Assembly: GCA_965214035.1 (NCBI GenBank)
Contig: OZ243932.1
Location: 186,001 to 250,000 of the forward strand
Reading direction: 5' to 3'
Length of the DNA: 64,000 nt
Source of the DNA: JAJDYQ01 sp965214035
Lineage (GTDB): Bacteria; Pseudomonadota; Gammaproteobacteria; JAJDYQ01
The stretch's first letter is position 1; each line of letters opens with the position of its first letter. Of the stretch, positions 48,539 to 56,583 are shown one piece after another. The notes beneath the pieces are model-generated. The model did not search any database, had not been told where the DNA came from, and saw nothing but the letters and a program-made list of their open reading frames with translations. A program made the position numbers and the translations under genes.

Positions 48539-49537
48539 CTATTCTTGCTTTACTCTTTTGATACCCAAACCCAGGAAGTGTTTGATCAAATTATATGTGA
48601 TAGACAGTAACGTAAGGTTTACTTTGATACCGAAATTCGGGGGGTGTGTGATCAAGGGAGGTGTTGATGATTTTATATTGATTCGGTCAACAACAGACAT
48701 CGGAATTATGCCGATTGTCAAATTATTGTTGTATTTACCTTCGATAATTTCAGGGCTTGTGTGTATATATTTCATCGAATATAGGCTGTTATTGCTGAAT
48801 AGTTTGTACAAGTAGTAGCGTAACGACGGTAGAAACGGGGAAGGCGTTTTCGTCGGTACCCTGTACCACTTAGAAATGTTTCGGGGATAAAAAGGCAAAA
48901 CCCAGGTTGTCGGCTGATGTATGTCATACCAGTAGTTTCCGGGACCGCTTAAGAGAACATTGTTTATGGAGATCTGATCATCATCCGAGTCGAATTTTTC
49001 TACTTGCTTAAAAAAGAGTTTTGTCCGCGCATTAGCGCGGCAAAAAAAGAAGCCGGCGCAGCAGGTAAAGTTATAGATATTATGGTGTTTCTTCGGGAAC
49101 AATGTGCCTTGGGATATAAGAATATCAAATTTGTTATGCTTCTCTAACCAGGGATGAATGTTCTGTAGCCATAATGCATCGGCATCGCTATGAACGAAGG
49201 AGATCCCGGAGCTGGCAAGGGTGCTGAAAAAATATTTGCGTATCCTGAAAATATCCTCTTTTTTCGGAGTTTGTTCATCCTTATAAGACAGTTTATATCG
49301 CTTATGTTGCGAATGCGGAAGTAAATCATAGAGGTAAATAACATGGGCACCGTGTCCTGCCTTATCCAACCAGTCGACTAACTGTCTGTCTAAACAGATG
49401 ATTTTCCAGTGCTCGCAGGATGACAAAGCATGATCAATCCAATTACGAATAATGTATCGGAAATTGAAAGTTCCGAATACAATGGTTACTGGTGTTCCGT
49501 TTATCGGGTAGAGCGGTGAAAGTAAGTTTGAGGCCAT
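48539..49537 (-). CDS. Putative nucleotide-diphospho-sugar glycosyltransferase
   Basis: A 332-residue protein with the pattern of the nucleotide-diphospho-sugar transferase family known from plant RG-II xylosyltransferases and bacterial homologues. After IRKYFFSTLASSGISFVHS comes DADALWL, with a DAD (residues 118-120) as the metal-binding DxD. A later NFTCCAGFFFCRAN and FDSDDDQISINNVL fit the acceptor and second acidic region. No signal peptide is seen. The gene is visibly more AT-rich than its neighbours and uses many A/T-ending codons. It sits between ptsI and mgtE next to a transposase remnant, so recent transfer is likely. The sugar and acceptor are unknown; surface glycan modification is inference. 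Confidence 0.7.
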   Translation of the reverse strand: MASNLLSPLYPINGTPVTIVFGTFNFRYIIRNWIDHALSSCEHWKIICLDRQLVDWLDKAGHGAHVIYLYDLLPHSQHKRYKLSYKDEQTPKKEDIFRIRKYFFSTLASSGISFVHSDADALWLQNIHPWLEKHNKFDILISQGTLFPKKHHNIYNFTCCAGFFFCRANARTKLFFKQVEKFDSDDDQISINNVLLSGPGNYWYDIHQPTTWVLPFYPRNISKWYRVPTKTPSPFLPSLRYYLYKLFSNNSLYSMKYIHTSPEIIEGKYNNNLTIGIIPMSVVDRINIKSSTPPLITHPPNFGIKVNLTLLSITYNLIKHFLGLGIKRVKQE

Positions 49538-49552
49538 GATTTTATCTGAAAA

Positions 49553-49699
49553 CTAAACAGGTAATGTGACATCTACAGCGGCGGCTTCAAGAACCTTTCT
49601 GGTGGAAACCGGTTTGCGACCGGCTCTTGTGGGAGGGATATTTTCTTCTGGAAAGTGGTGCTTGATACGGCTCGGATTTTCATCTGTCAGCTGATTCAT
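49553..49699 (-). pseudogene. N-terminal remnant of an IS5-type transposase
   Basis: A 48-residue frame reading MNQLTDENPSRIKHHFPEEN then IPPTRAGRKPVSTRKVLEA. This looks like the N-terminus of IS5-family transposases, which typically have a TDEQW..I..HFPEE opening and GRKPVPTRKVLEAVLW. After LEA the similarity stops and a TAG follows within ten codons, so the DDE catalytic domain is gone. It lies just upstream of the glycosyltransferase on the same strand and 49 bases beyond the 3' end of ptsI. The identification rests on remembered family pattern, not on a search. Confidence 0.6.
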
Positions 49700-49739
49700 G
49701 CAGGCAATTATACATCATTTCAAAAGTAATTTGATTTTA

Positions 49740-49749
49740 GGACAGGTTC
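49740..49749. repeat. Possible right terminal inverted repeat of the decayed element
   Basis: GGACAGGTTC, reading inward as GAACCTGTCC, matches the candidate left end at 48377-48385. It touches the ptsI stop codon (49749-49751), so an insertion at the very end of ptsI is plausible. Confidence 0.3.
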
Positions 49750-51500
49750 TAATGTAATGTGGTGGAGTTTATATTCTGTAGCAGGTCATAAATAGTGGCG
49801 CTATCCGCCGAGTTTAGAACTTCATTTGTCAGGCTTGTCACCCGGGTAATATCTGTCTGACTGATAATTTCCTTGACCTGTAACAATGAGCTTGACTGCA
49901 TACTGAATTCACGCAGGCCCATGCCCAGCAGCAGGCGCGTATATTGAGAATCGCCGGCCATTTCACCGCACATGCTGACCGGAATAGAAGCACTGTTGGC
50001 GGTATCAAGGGTAATTTTGATAAGCCGTAAAATAGCTGGGTGCAGCGGGTCATACAGATAGCTGACGCTATCATCGATACGATCAATGGCCAGAGTATAT
50101 TGTATTAAATCATTGGTGCCGATGGAGAGAAAGTCACACTGTTGTGCAAAGCTGCCGGCCATGATAGCTGCTGCCGGGACTTCTATCATGGTTCCGACAG
50201 GGACATTTTCCGCATATTTCATGCCGCGATGCTTGAGACTTTCTTTAACATAAGATATGTGATATTTTACATTGTTTATTTCCTGCATCGTGGTAATCAT
50301 GGGAATCATAATGCGGACATTATGACCGTAAGCTGCTCTTAAAATTGCCTTGAGCTGCGTGTGAAACAGGTCATGATCCTGTAGGCAAAGTCTGATAGCG
50401 CGCAAACCAAGTGCGGGGTTAACCGGTAACGGCACATCGTTTCGACCACTGTCAACCTGTTTGTCGGCACCGAGATCCAGCGTTCTGATAGTAACAGGCA
50501 TACCCTTCATGCGTCGTATCATGCTTCTATAAGCCTTATACTGCTCCTCTTCATCCGGCAGGCTTTCGCGGTTCATAAACATGTATTCCGTTCTGAGCAG
50601 CCCTATACCGGTGCAGCCGAATTTTTTTGCCAATCGAATATCATCGGGCAGTTCGATATTGGCTTGTAGCCCGACTACTTCCCCATTGATCAATACAGCC
50701 TTTTGATCACGTAATCTGCCCAGGGCTTTCTGTTGGTCCCTGTAATCCTGTATTTTTCGTCGATACCAGCGCAATACATGACGATCAGGTGAGCCGATAA
50801 CTGTATTGCGTTCACCATCGATAATGATGAACTCTCCACCTTCAAACAGATGCTGTGCCCCATGGACGCCAAAGATTGCCGGAATACCAAGGCTGCGAGC
50901 CAGAATAGCCGTATGCGAAAGCGGGCCGCCGAACCCGGTTATAAAGCCGGCGATACCCCGTTTATGTATGGTAATCAGCTCGGCCGGACCAATATCATCA
51001 ATGACAAGAATCTGCCGGGATAAGTCTTTAATCCTTGTCACCATATCGGATAAGGAAGCCTCTTGCAGCAGCAGACGCTGAATGCGATTAACGATATGCG
51101 TAATATCATCACGGCGGGCTCTCAAATAGGTATCTTCAATATTTTCAAAGACCCGCAGCAGGGAGTTATGCTGCTGTTTTAATGCCCACTCGGCATTACA
51201 GGATTCTTTTTCGATAATTTCCAGTGGGGTTTGATATAGTGTCGGATCATCCAGCATGAGTAGCTGTGTATTAATCAGTGTGCGTATGTCGGCCGGTGAT
51301 TCGCCGGGCAGGTCACTGCTTATGGCGATAAGGTGTTTCTTTGCGTTTTCTATCGCCTGATGGTAGCGATGCTGTTCCTCCGGGATTTTATCGGCCTGCA
51401 AATGACGGTGAGTAATATTAATATGACCGCGTAATATAATAGTTGCTGCACCAATGGCAATGCGTCGGGAAACTCCTGTGCCCTGAATATGTACCGCCAT
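49749..51500 (-). CDS. ptsI: Phosphoenolpyruvate-protein phosphotransferase (enzyme I)
   Basis: Transfers phosphate from PEP to HPr. The 583 residues comprise an N-terminal HPr-binding helical domain, the phosphohistidine domain with H196 in GGPLSHTAILARSLGIP, and the PEP-binding barrel with RTEYMFMNRESLP, GTMIEVPAAA, FLSIGTNDLIQYTLAIDR and the catalytic Cys in VSMCGEMAGD. There is no N-terminal GAF domain, so it is not PtsP. It begins five bases after ptsH. With no sugar-specific EIIB/EIIC nearby it probably serves a regulatory phosphorelay. Confidence 0.95.
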   Translation of the reverse strand: MAVHIQGTGVSRRIAIGAATIILRGHINITHRHLQADKIPEEQHRYHQAIENAKKHLIAISSDLPGESPADIRTLINTQLLMLDDPTLYQTPLEIIEKESCNAEWALKQQHNSLLRVFENIEDTYLRARRDDITHIVNRIQRLLLQEASLSDMVTRIKDLSRQILVIDDIGPAELITIHKRGIAGFITGFGGPLSHTAILARSLGIPAIFGVHGAQHLFEGGEFIIIDGERNTVIGSPDRHVLRWYRRKIQDYRDQQKALGRLRDQKAVLINGEVVGLQANIELPDDIRLAKKFGCTGIGLLRTEYMFMNRESLPDEEEQYKAYRSMIRRMKGMPVTIRTLDLGADKQVDSGRNDVPLPVNPALGLRAIRLCLQDHDLFHTQLKAILRAAYGHNVRIMIPMITTMQEINNVKYHISYVKESLKHRGMKYAENVPVGTMIEVPAAAIMAGSFAQQCDFLSIGTNDLIQYTLAIDRIDDSVSYLYDPLHPAILRLIKITLDTANSASIPVSMCGEMAGDSQYTRLLLGMGLREFSMQSSSLLQVKEIISQTDITRVTSLTNEVLNSADSATIYDLLQNINSTTLH

Positions 51501-51505
51501 ATCTG

Positions 51506-51778
51506 CTAATCAGCTTCGTTGAAACCGGCGGCTACCAGTTCACACAGGGCATTCAGGGCTTCGGTTTCATCCTTGCCACTGGTGTGGATTATAATGTCGG
51601 TTCCCTGAGCAACAGCCAGCATCATCATTCCTACGATACTTTTACCATCAACTTTTTTATCATCGGCTGATATATTGATTCTGGATTGAAATCGGTTGGC
51701 CAGCTTCACAAAGATCGCCGAAGGTCGGGCATGCAGGCCCTTTGAATTGACGATAGTAACCGTGCGCGAGATCCCCAT
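51506..51778 (-). CDS. ptsH: Phosphocarrier protein HPr (NPr-like)
   Basis: Small phosphocarrier between enzyme I and enzyme IIA. The 90-residue protein has the active-site SKGLHARPS with H16 and the regulatory-site region KKVDGKSIVGMMML with Ser47. The ATG at 51778 is chosen because it directly precedes ISRTVTIVNSKGLHARP and has AGGTGAT upstream; the frame is open well beyond it, inside ptsN, with no HPr character. Although a Ser46-type serine exists, no HPr kinase gene is adjacent. Confidence 0.94.
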   Translation of the reverse strand: MGISRTVTIVNSKGLHARPSAIFVKLANRFQSRINISADDKKVDGKSIVGMMMLAVAQGTDIIIHTSGKDETEALNALCELVAAGFNEAD

Positions 51779-51806
51779 TATTATCACCTGTTTTTTTGAA
51801 AGCTGG

Positions 51807-52274
51807 TCAGGCAGCAGCATTTTGTTGCCATTGATGAATGGCGTTAAGAATGTCTCCGGGGTATTCCGCTTCACGGATCTGTCGGCATAGCCCGGGGTCG
51901 CTGAACAGTCTGGCCAGATATGACAGAATCTGCAAGTGTTCCTCATTGGCTTTTTCAGGGACAACCAGGCAGAAAATGATGTCAACATCTTCTTGATCGG
52001 GGCTGTCAAAGTCTATTGGTTTTTCAAGGGTCAGCATGGCTGCAGACGACTGTTGCAGTCTCGCAAGGCGGCAATGGGGCAGGGCAATACCGGAACCGAG
52101 TCCGGTACTGCCCAGTCGCTCTCTCGCGATCAGGCTGTCAAATATCTGTTCCTGATTATGATTTTCAATATCACACGATAGCAGGCTGCTGAGCGTTTCC
52201 AGCACTTTTTTCTTGCTGCCAAGACGGGCACCTGAAATGGTGCGTTCCTGATTCAGAAAGCCAAATATATTCAT
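51807..52274 (-). CDS. ptsN: PTS IIA-like nitrogen-regulatory protein PtsN
   Basis: Accepts phosphate from HPr and controls potassium uptake, nitrogen and stress responses by protein contact. The 155-residue product is one EIIA-Ntr domain: KKKVLETLSSLL, the ERLGSTGLGSGIALPHCRLA segment with the active His, and a DIIFCLVVPEKANEEHL region. The ATG at 52274 gives MNIFGFLNQ; upstream codons in the same frame (to 52451) overlap hpf and look non-coding. It lies 28 bases before ptsH, where rapZ or hprK usually sits in relatives. Confidence 0.93.
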   Translation of the reverse strand: MNIFGFLNQERTISGARLGSKKKVLETLSSLLSCDIENHNQEQIFDSLIARERLGSTGLGSGIALPHCRLARLQQSSAAMLTLEKPIDFDSPDQEDVDIIFCLVVPEKANEEHLQILSYLARLFSDPGLCRQIREAEYPGDILNAIHQWQQNAAA

Positions 52275-52308
52275 TGGACAGGATATAAAACGGTAATAAA
52301 TGACAGGA

Positions 52309-52635
52309 TCAGGTATTGGCAACACGGGAAGGTTTGGGAGCACGATGCCTTTCTTCTGCGTGTTTTTCTTTATATTTCTTGACCTGACGATCAAGCTTAT
52401 CGACCAGTGAATCGATTGCTGCATACATATCATCCTGTACGGAGTCAGCAAACACTCTGCTGCCGTTTAAGCGGATAGTTGCCTCGGCACGATGCCGGTT
52501 TTTTTCGATGCTGAGAATAACATGGGTATTGGTAACCTGGTCGAAGTGACGTTCCAGACGCTTCATTTTTTCATTGACATAGGTTTTAAGTGCATCGGTT
52601 ACATCCATACGATGCCCGGTCAGATCAACATGCAT
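52309..52635 (-). CDS. hpf: Ribosome hibernation promoting factor (short HPF)
   Basis: Binds the decoding centre of resting ribosomes and promotes dimerisation. The 108 residues include the conserved GHRMDVTDALKTYVNEKMKRL and ERHFDQVTN opening, and DDMYAAIDSLVDKLDRQVKKYK. The long-form C-terminal dimerisation domain is absent. AAGGAGAG lies just upstream of the ATG, one of the strongest ribosome sites in the window. Located directly downstream of rpoN as usual. Confidence 0.95.
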   Translation of the reverse strand: MHVDLTGHRMDVTDALKTYVNEKMKRLERHFDQVTNTHVILSIEKNRHRAEATIRLNGSRVFADSVQDDMYAAIDSLVDKLDRQVKKYKEKHAEERHRAPKPSRVANT

Positions 52636-52656
52636 TATGGCTCTCCTTTTGTTAAA

Positions 52657-54084
52657 TCAGGCGCGCAAACGCCTTTCGTTGGAAGGTGGGATCAACAGAC
52701 TTTCCCGGTACTTTGCGACAGTTCGGCGAGCTACCCTGATACCTCTTTGTTCAAGTAACTGTACCAGTTTACTGTCACTGAATGGCTTGCGGTCATCTTC
52801 CGAAGTAATCAGCTTCTTGATAATGGCACGTATGGCGGTGGAAGAAAACTCTTTCCCGCTTGTGGTACTGACATGGCTGGAAAAGAAATATTTCAGCTCA
52901 TAAATACCACGGGGAGTATGCATATATTTTTGGGTGGTTGCTCTGGAGATGGTTGATTCGTGCATATCGACTGCTTCCGCGATATCGCGCAATATCAGAG
53001 GCTTCATATATTCTTCGCCATGTTCAAAAAAATCCCGCTGTTGCTGGACAATGAGTGTCGCCACTTTCAGCAGTGTATCATTTCTGTTTTGCAGGCTTTT
53101 AATAAACCAGCGCGCCTCCTGTAGATTATTCTTGAGGAACTGATTATCCCGACTGTCATCGGCACGCCGGACAAGGCTGGCATAATAGTCATTTATCCGG
53201 ATCCGGGGTGATAGATCAGTATTCAGCATGGTTTGCCACTGGCCTTTTATTTTGCGAACGAGGACATCGGGAGTAATGTATTCCGTTGGGATGGTGCTGA
53301 TACGGCTGCCAGGTCGCGGGCTCAGGCGTTGAATAGTGGCCACGGCACGTTGTACTTCCTCGGTCGAATGGCCGGAGTCTTTGCTGATACGGGCATAATC
53401 TTTGTGGCAAAGGCTGTCAAAATGATCCATGACAATATGTGAGGCCAGTTGCCTTTCCTGATTCACGGGTAGTTCGGAAAGCTGTAACAACAGGCACTCG
53501 CGCAGATCTCGGGCACCAACCCCGGTCGGGTCAAAGTGCTGAATCATATTCAAAACAACATCGACTTCATCATTTGTTATTTCCAGCTCTTCAGGTAGTG
53601 TCGAACATATTTCACCGGTATCCATGCTGAGATAGCCGTCATCATCAATGGCGTTGATCAATGCATCCGCTATGAGCTGATCGTTATTGCTTAGCTGCAT
53701 GGTATTGGCCTGAGAATATAAATGTTCTCTCAAATCCTCCTCGGTTGCGGAATCAATCGGCTTATCGCCTGTATTATGGCTGGAGGAATTTATTGGATAT
53801 TCACTGCCGGTATTCCATTGTACTCCGTCGCTGGTTAATGTCTGCTGATAGCGGTCGTACTCGGCATCGGGGTTTTCTCCAGCCGGCAGGCTGGAGTCGT
53901 CAGTTTGCTGGTTGCTCACCGTGCTGTTATCATCCTTGAACTCCAGCAACGGGTTATTCTCGATAAACTGCTGGATTTCAGCCTGCAGATCCAGGGAGGA
54001 AAGCTGTAATAACTTAATCGCCTGCTGCAGCTGAGGCGTCATGGACAGTTGCTGTCCAAGGCGAAGTTGTAGATTCTGCTTCAT
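52657..54084 (-). CDS. rpoN: RNA polymerase sigma-54 factor
   Basis: Directs polymerase to -24/-12 promoters that need AAA+ activators. The 475 residues comprise the Gln/Leu-rich region I (LQLRLGQQLSMTPQLQQAIK), an acidic region II (about residues 50-115), the core-binding domain, and the DNA-binding region with the RpoN box ARRTVAKYRE (residues 452-461) near the C-terminus. It follows lptB and precedes hpf, the conserved order. Confidence 0.97.
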   Translation of the reverse strand: MKQNLQLRLGQQLSMTPQLQQAIKLLQLSSLDLQAEIQQFIENNPLLEFKDDNSTVSNQQTDDSSLPAGENPDAEYDRYQQTLTSDGVQWNTGSEYPINSSSHNTGDKPIDSATEEDLREHLYSQANTMQLSNNDQLIADALINAIDDDGYLSMDTGEICSTLPEELEITNDEVDVVLNMIQHFDPTGVGARDLRECLLLQLSELPVNQERQLASHIVMDHFDSLCHKDYARISKDSGHSTEEVQRAVATIQRLSPRPGSRISTIPTEYITPDVLVRKIKGQWQTMLNTDLSPRIRINDYYASLVRRADDSRDNQFLKNNLQEARWFIKSLQNRNDTLLKVATLIVQQQRDFFEHGEEYMKPLILRDIAEAVDMHESTISRATTQKYMHTPRGIYELKYFFSSHVSTTSGKEFSSTAIRAIIKKLITSEDDRKPFSDSKLVQLLEQRGIRVARRTVAKYRESLLIPPSNERRLRA

Positions 54085-54189
54085 CTAATGAAATATTTTT
54101 CTATCTGTTTCTGATTTTATTGTAGTTCATAAATATCGATTTTGCAGGATGATCAACAATCAAATATGCCAAACGGAAATGAATCATCC

Positions 54190-54915
54190 TCAAAGGCGAA
54201 AGTTTTCACCCAGATAAACCTTCTTAACCTGTTGATCTTCAAGGATATAATTCGGATCGCCGGCAACGATTACCTGTCCGGCGTTGATAATATAGGCACG
54301 GTCACAGATTCCGAGAGTTTCCCGGACACTGTGATCGGTAATCAAAATGCCGATATTTTTATCCCTTAAATGGGCGATCAAGTGTTGAATCTCGCCGACA
54401 GAGACCGGATCAACCCCCGCAAACGGCTCATCCAGCAGTATAAAACGCGGTTCAGCGGCCAATGCACGGGCAATTTCCACACGCCGCCGCTCGCCGCCAG
54501 ACAGACTGATTGCCGGTGACTGACTGAGGTGTTGAATATGCAGCTCTGCGAGCAACTCCTCCATAACGATTTTTCGCTGGCTGGCCGACAGTGCCGGGCG
54601 CATCTCCAGGATGGCCATGACATTGTCGGCAACGCTGAGTTTGCGGAACACCGATGCCTCCTGCGGCAGATAGCCCAGCCCCATGCGTGCCCGCCTATAC
54701 ATCGGATAGCGGGTGATATCCTCACCGTTCAGCACAATATGGCCTTCATCGCAGGCAGTAAGCCCGGTTATCATATAAAAGCACACTGTTTTACCGGCCC
54801 CGTTGGGTCCCAGCAGGCCCACCACTTCACCGCTGCCAACCTCCAGCGAGACACCATTGACAACCTTTCTCCCCTTATAGGACTTGTGGAGATTACGGGT
54901 GCAGAGAGAAGTCAT
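54190..54915 (-). CDS. lptB: LPS export ABC transporter ATP-binding protein LptB
   Basis: Cytosolic ATPase of the LptBFGC complex that extracts LPS from the inner membrane. The 241 residues carry Walker A GPNGAGKT (36-43), the signature LSGGERRRVEIARAL, Walker B FILLDEPFAGVDP and the H-loop ITDHSVRET. Its neighbours lptA and lptC complete the pathway; lptE is encoded at 37117 and lptD, lptF and lptG are not in the window. Confidence 0.97.
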   Translation of the reverse strand: MTSLCTRNLHKSYKGRKVVNGVSLEVGSGEVVGLLGPNGAGKTVCFYMITGLTACDEGHIVLNGEDITRYPMYRRARMGLGYLPQEASVFRKLSVADNVMAILEMRPALSASQRKIVMEELLAELHIQHLSQSPAISLSGGERRRVEIARALAAEPRFILLDEPFAGVDPVSVGEIQHLIAHLRDKNIGILITDHSVRETLGICDRAYIINAGQVIVAGDPNYILEDQQVKKVYLGENFRL

Positions 54916-54920
54916 GCGGG

Positions 54921-55427
54921 CTAGTCGGGCTGGATAGTCATGCGTACCCGGTCTCCGGTCTCACTGCCGGTGCCGCTGCTGCCTTTTGCCCGGATAATGT
55001 CATTCCTGTTATCGTATTCAATAACACTGCCGGTAAACAGATTGCCATCCTGCTCGATTCTGGCGGCTTTCCTCAGCGTGATCAGATCCTGCTGCGCATA
55101 GACCTGCAACTCATGGGCTTGCGCGGTCACATCCTGCTCTTTGCCATCCGGTCGCTGCCGATAGGTTGCCGGCCTGCCGGTTACGGTGACTATACTGATC
55201 CTGCCGTCTTTCCGTTCAATGACCAGAGTATCGCCAGTCACCCTCATGCTGCCCTGACGGACATCGACATTACCCCGATAGATGATCAAACCCGAACTGT
55301 CATCGCTTTCCACGGAATCAGCTTCAATCGTCATCGGTTGATCCCTGTCGGTTGACAGCGGCATGGCGGGTCCGGCACTGAAAAGCAGCAACGCAACAGT
55401 CACATACCGGTATAATCTAGGGTTCAT
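54921..55427 (-). CDS. lptA: LPS periplasmic bridge protein LptA
   Basis: Forms the head-to-tail beta-jellyroll bridge that carries LPS across the periplasm. The 168 residues begin with a signal peptide (VTVALLLFSAGPAMP), then DQPMTIEADSVESDDSSGL and IIYRGNVDVRQGSMRV, the usual OstA-type start. It overlaps the lptC end by 11 bases and sits five bases before lptB. Confidence 0.93.
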   Translation of the reverse strand: MNPRLYRYVTVALLLFSAGPAMPLSTDRDQPMTIEADSVESDDSSGLIIYRGNVDVRQGSMRVTGDTLVIERKDGRISIVTVTGRPATYRQRPDGKEQDVTAQAHELQVYAQQDLITLRKAARIEQDGNLFTGSVIEYDNRNDIIRAKGSSGTGSETGDRVRMTIQPD

Positions 55428-55998
55428 GTCGCCCTTTTACACGGGACAGCAACCGATACCGGCCCGGCCCGGTCCATGCCTGCATACCGGTGCCGGATAT
55501 TTCATGTCCTGGAGTTTTTATCGTAACGGGTTCGGCAGACTCCATATACCCTGATGTCTGGTCAATAAACAACCTTTCGGTGCGGATATCGAATGGAGCA
55601 TCAGGGCCGCCGTCGGGGCGATAAATATGGACGCCGCCCATCAGATCAATCCTCTCTCCATCATCGAGCAAACGGGCCTGGTCCGCCGTCATGGTAACGG
55701 CAGCAGGCCGTTCGGGAAACTGCTGTAAAAAGACCGTATCGACGACAATGCTGTTATTGCCGGTATAGCCTGCCATGGATCGCCCCTGTGCCCGATACGC
55801 CACACTGCCTGCCTGATCATACTGGTGCAGTACAAAATCTTCCAGATGAAAATCTGGATGATCAGTGCCGCCATGCGTTGCCACATCACCTGCGGTATGG
55901 ACAATATGCTCCAGCCACCAGACGACCAGAGCGATAGCCACAAGTGTCGCCAGCGAAAAAAAGCGGCTGCCCGTTATGGAAGAAAAGAAGGATGCCAT
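55417..55998 (-). CDS. lptC: LPS export system protein LptC
   Basis: Bitopic inner-membrane protein that hands LPS from LptBFG to LptA. The 193-residue product has one N-terminal transmembrane helix (about residues 12-33, FSLATLVAIALVVWWLEHIV) and a periplasmic jellyroll (FVLHQYDQAGSVAYRAQG, LMGGVHIYRP). The ATG at 55998 is preferred because it places the membrane helix correctly; the open frame continues upstream inside kdsC. Confidence 0.9.
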   Translation of the reverse strand: MASFFSSITGSRFFSLATLVAIALVVWWLEHIVHTAGDVATHGGTDHPDFHLEDFVLHQYDQAGSVAYRAQGRSMAGYTGNNSIVVDTVFLQQFPERPAAVTMTADQARLLDDGERIDLMGGVHIYRPDGGPDAPFDIRTERLFIDQTSGYMESAEPVTIKTPGHEISGTGMQAWTGPGRYRLLSRVKGRHEP

Positions 55999-56020
55999 TC
56001 CGGAATACCAACCAACATCA

Positions 56021-56566
56021 TCATGGAATATATTTCTGCATGGCGGCCTCATACACCCCTCTGGCCTTGAGCAGCAACTCACTGACATCCCGCCCTGCGC
56101 CCTGCCCGCCGGGACTCGGTGTCTGCCAGTGACAATGCTGCACAACCAGCGGGTGAGCATCGTTGACGGCTATTGCCAGCCCGACCCGGCACAATACCGG
56201 CAGATCAATCACATCATCGCCGACATAGGCAATTCGGCTTAACTCCAGACCGGTTGTTTGCGCCAGCTCATCAAGTGCATTGGCCTTGTCATGTCGTCCC
56301 TGATACACCATATCAATTTCGAGATTATCCGCCCGATGTGCAACCGCCTGAGAGGTTCTGCCGGTGATAATGGCGGTGCGGATACCATGGTCATGCAGCA
56401 TTCTGAGTCCATGGCCGTCACGCGCATTAAACGCCTTGTACTCCTGTCCGTCATCACCGAAGAAAAGACTGCCGTTGGTGAGTACGCCATCGACATCAAA
56501 GCCAACCAGCTCGATACGGCGAGCCCTGCCAATAACATCCTCCGTAATGCCCATATCGCTATTCAT
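56021..56566 (-). CDS. kdsC: 3-deoxy-D-manno-octulosonate 8-phosphate phosphatase KdsC
   Basis: HAD-family phosphatase that makes free Kdo for the LPS inner core. The 181 residues have the catalytic FDVDGVLTNG (D24 and D26), GDDGQEYKAFNARDGHG, TGRTS and AYVGDDVIDLPVL motifs. It belongs to the C0-type HAD group that works as a tetramer. It lies 17 bases after kdsD. Confidence 0.95.
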   Translation of the reverse strand: MNSDMGITEDVIGRARRIELVGFDVDGVLTNGSLFFGDDGQEYKAFNARDGHGLRMLHDHGIRTAIITGRTSQAVAHRADNLEIDMVYQGRHDKANALDELAQTTGLELSRIAYVGDDVIDLPVLCRVGLAIAVNDAHPLVVQHCHWQTPSPGGQGAGRDVSELLLKARGVYEAAMQKYIP

Positions 56567-56583
56567 AACATTCCACTATCAGA

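Noticed and set aside
48432..48815. A 127-residue plus-strand frame in the island
   Set aside because: More than half is antisense to the glycosyltransferase; no start signal or homology pattern is visible.
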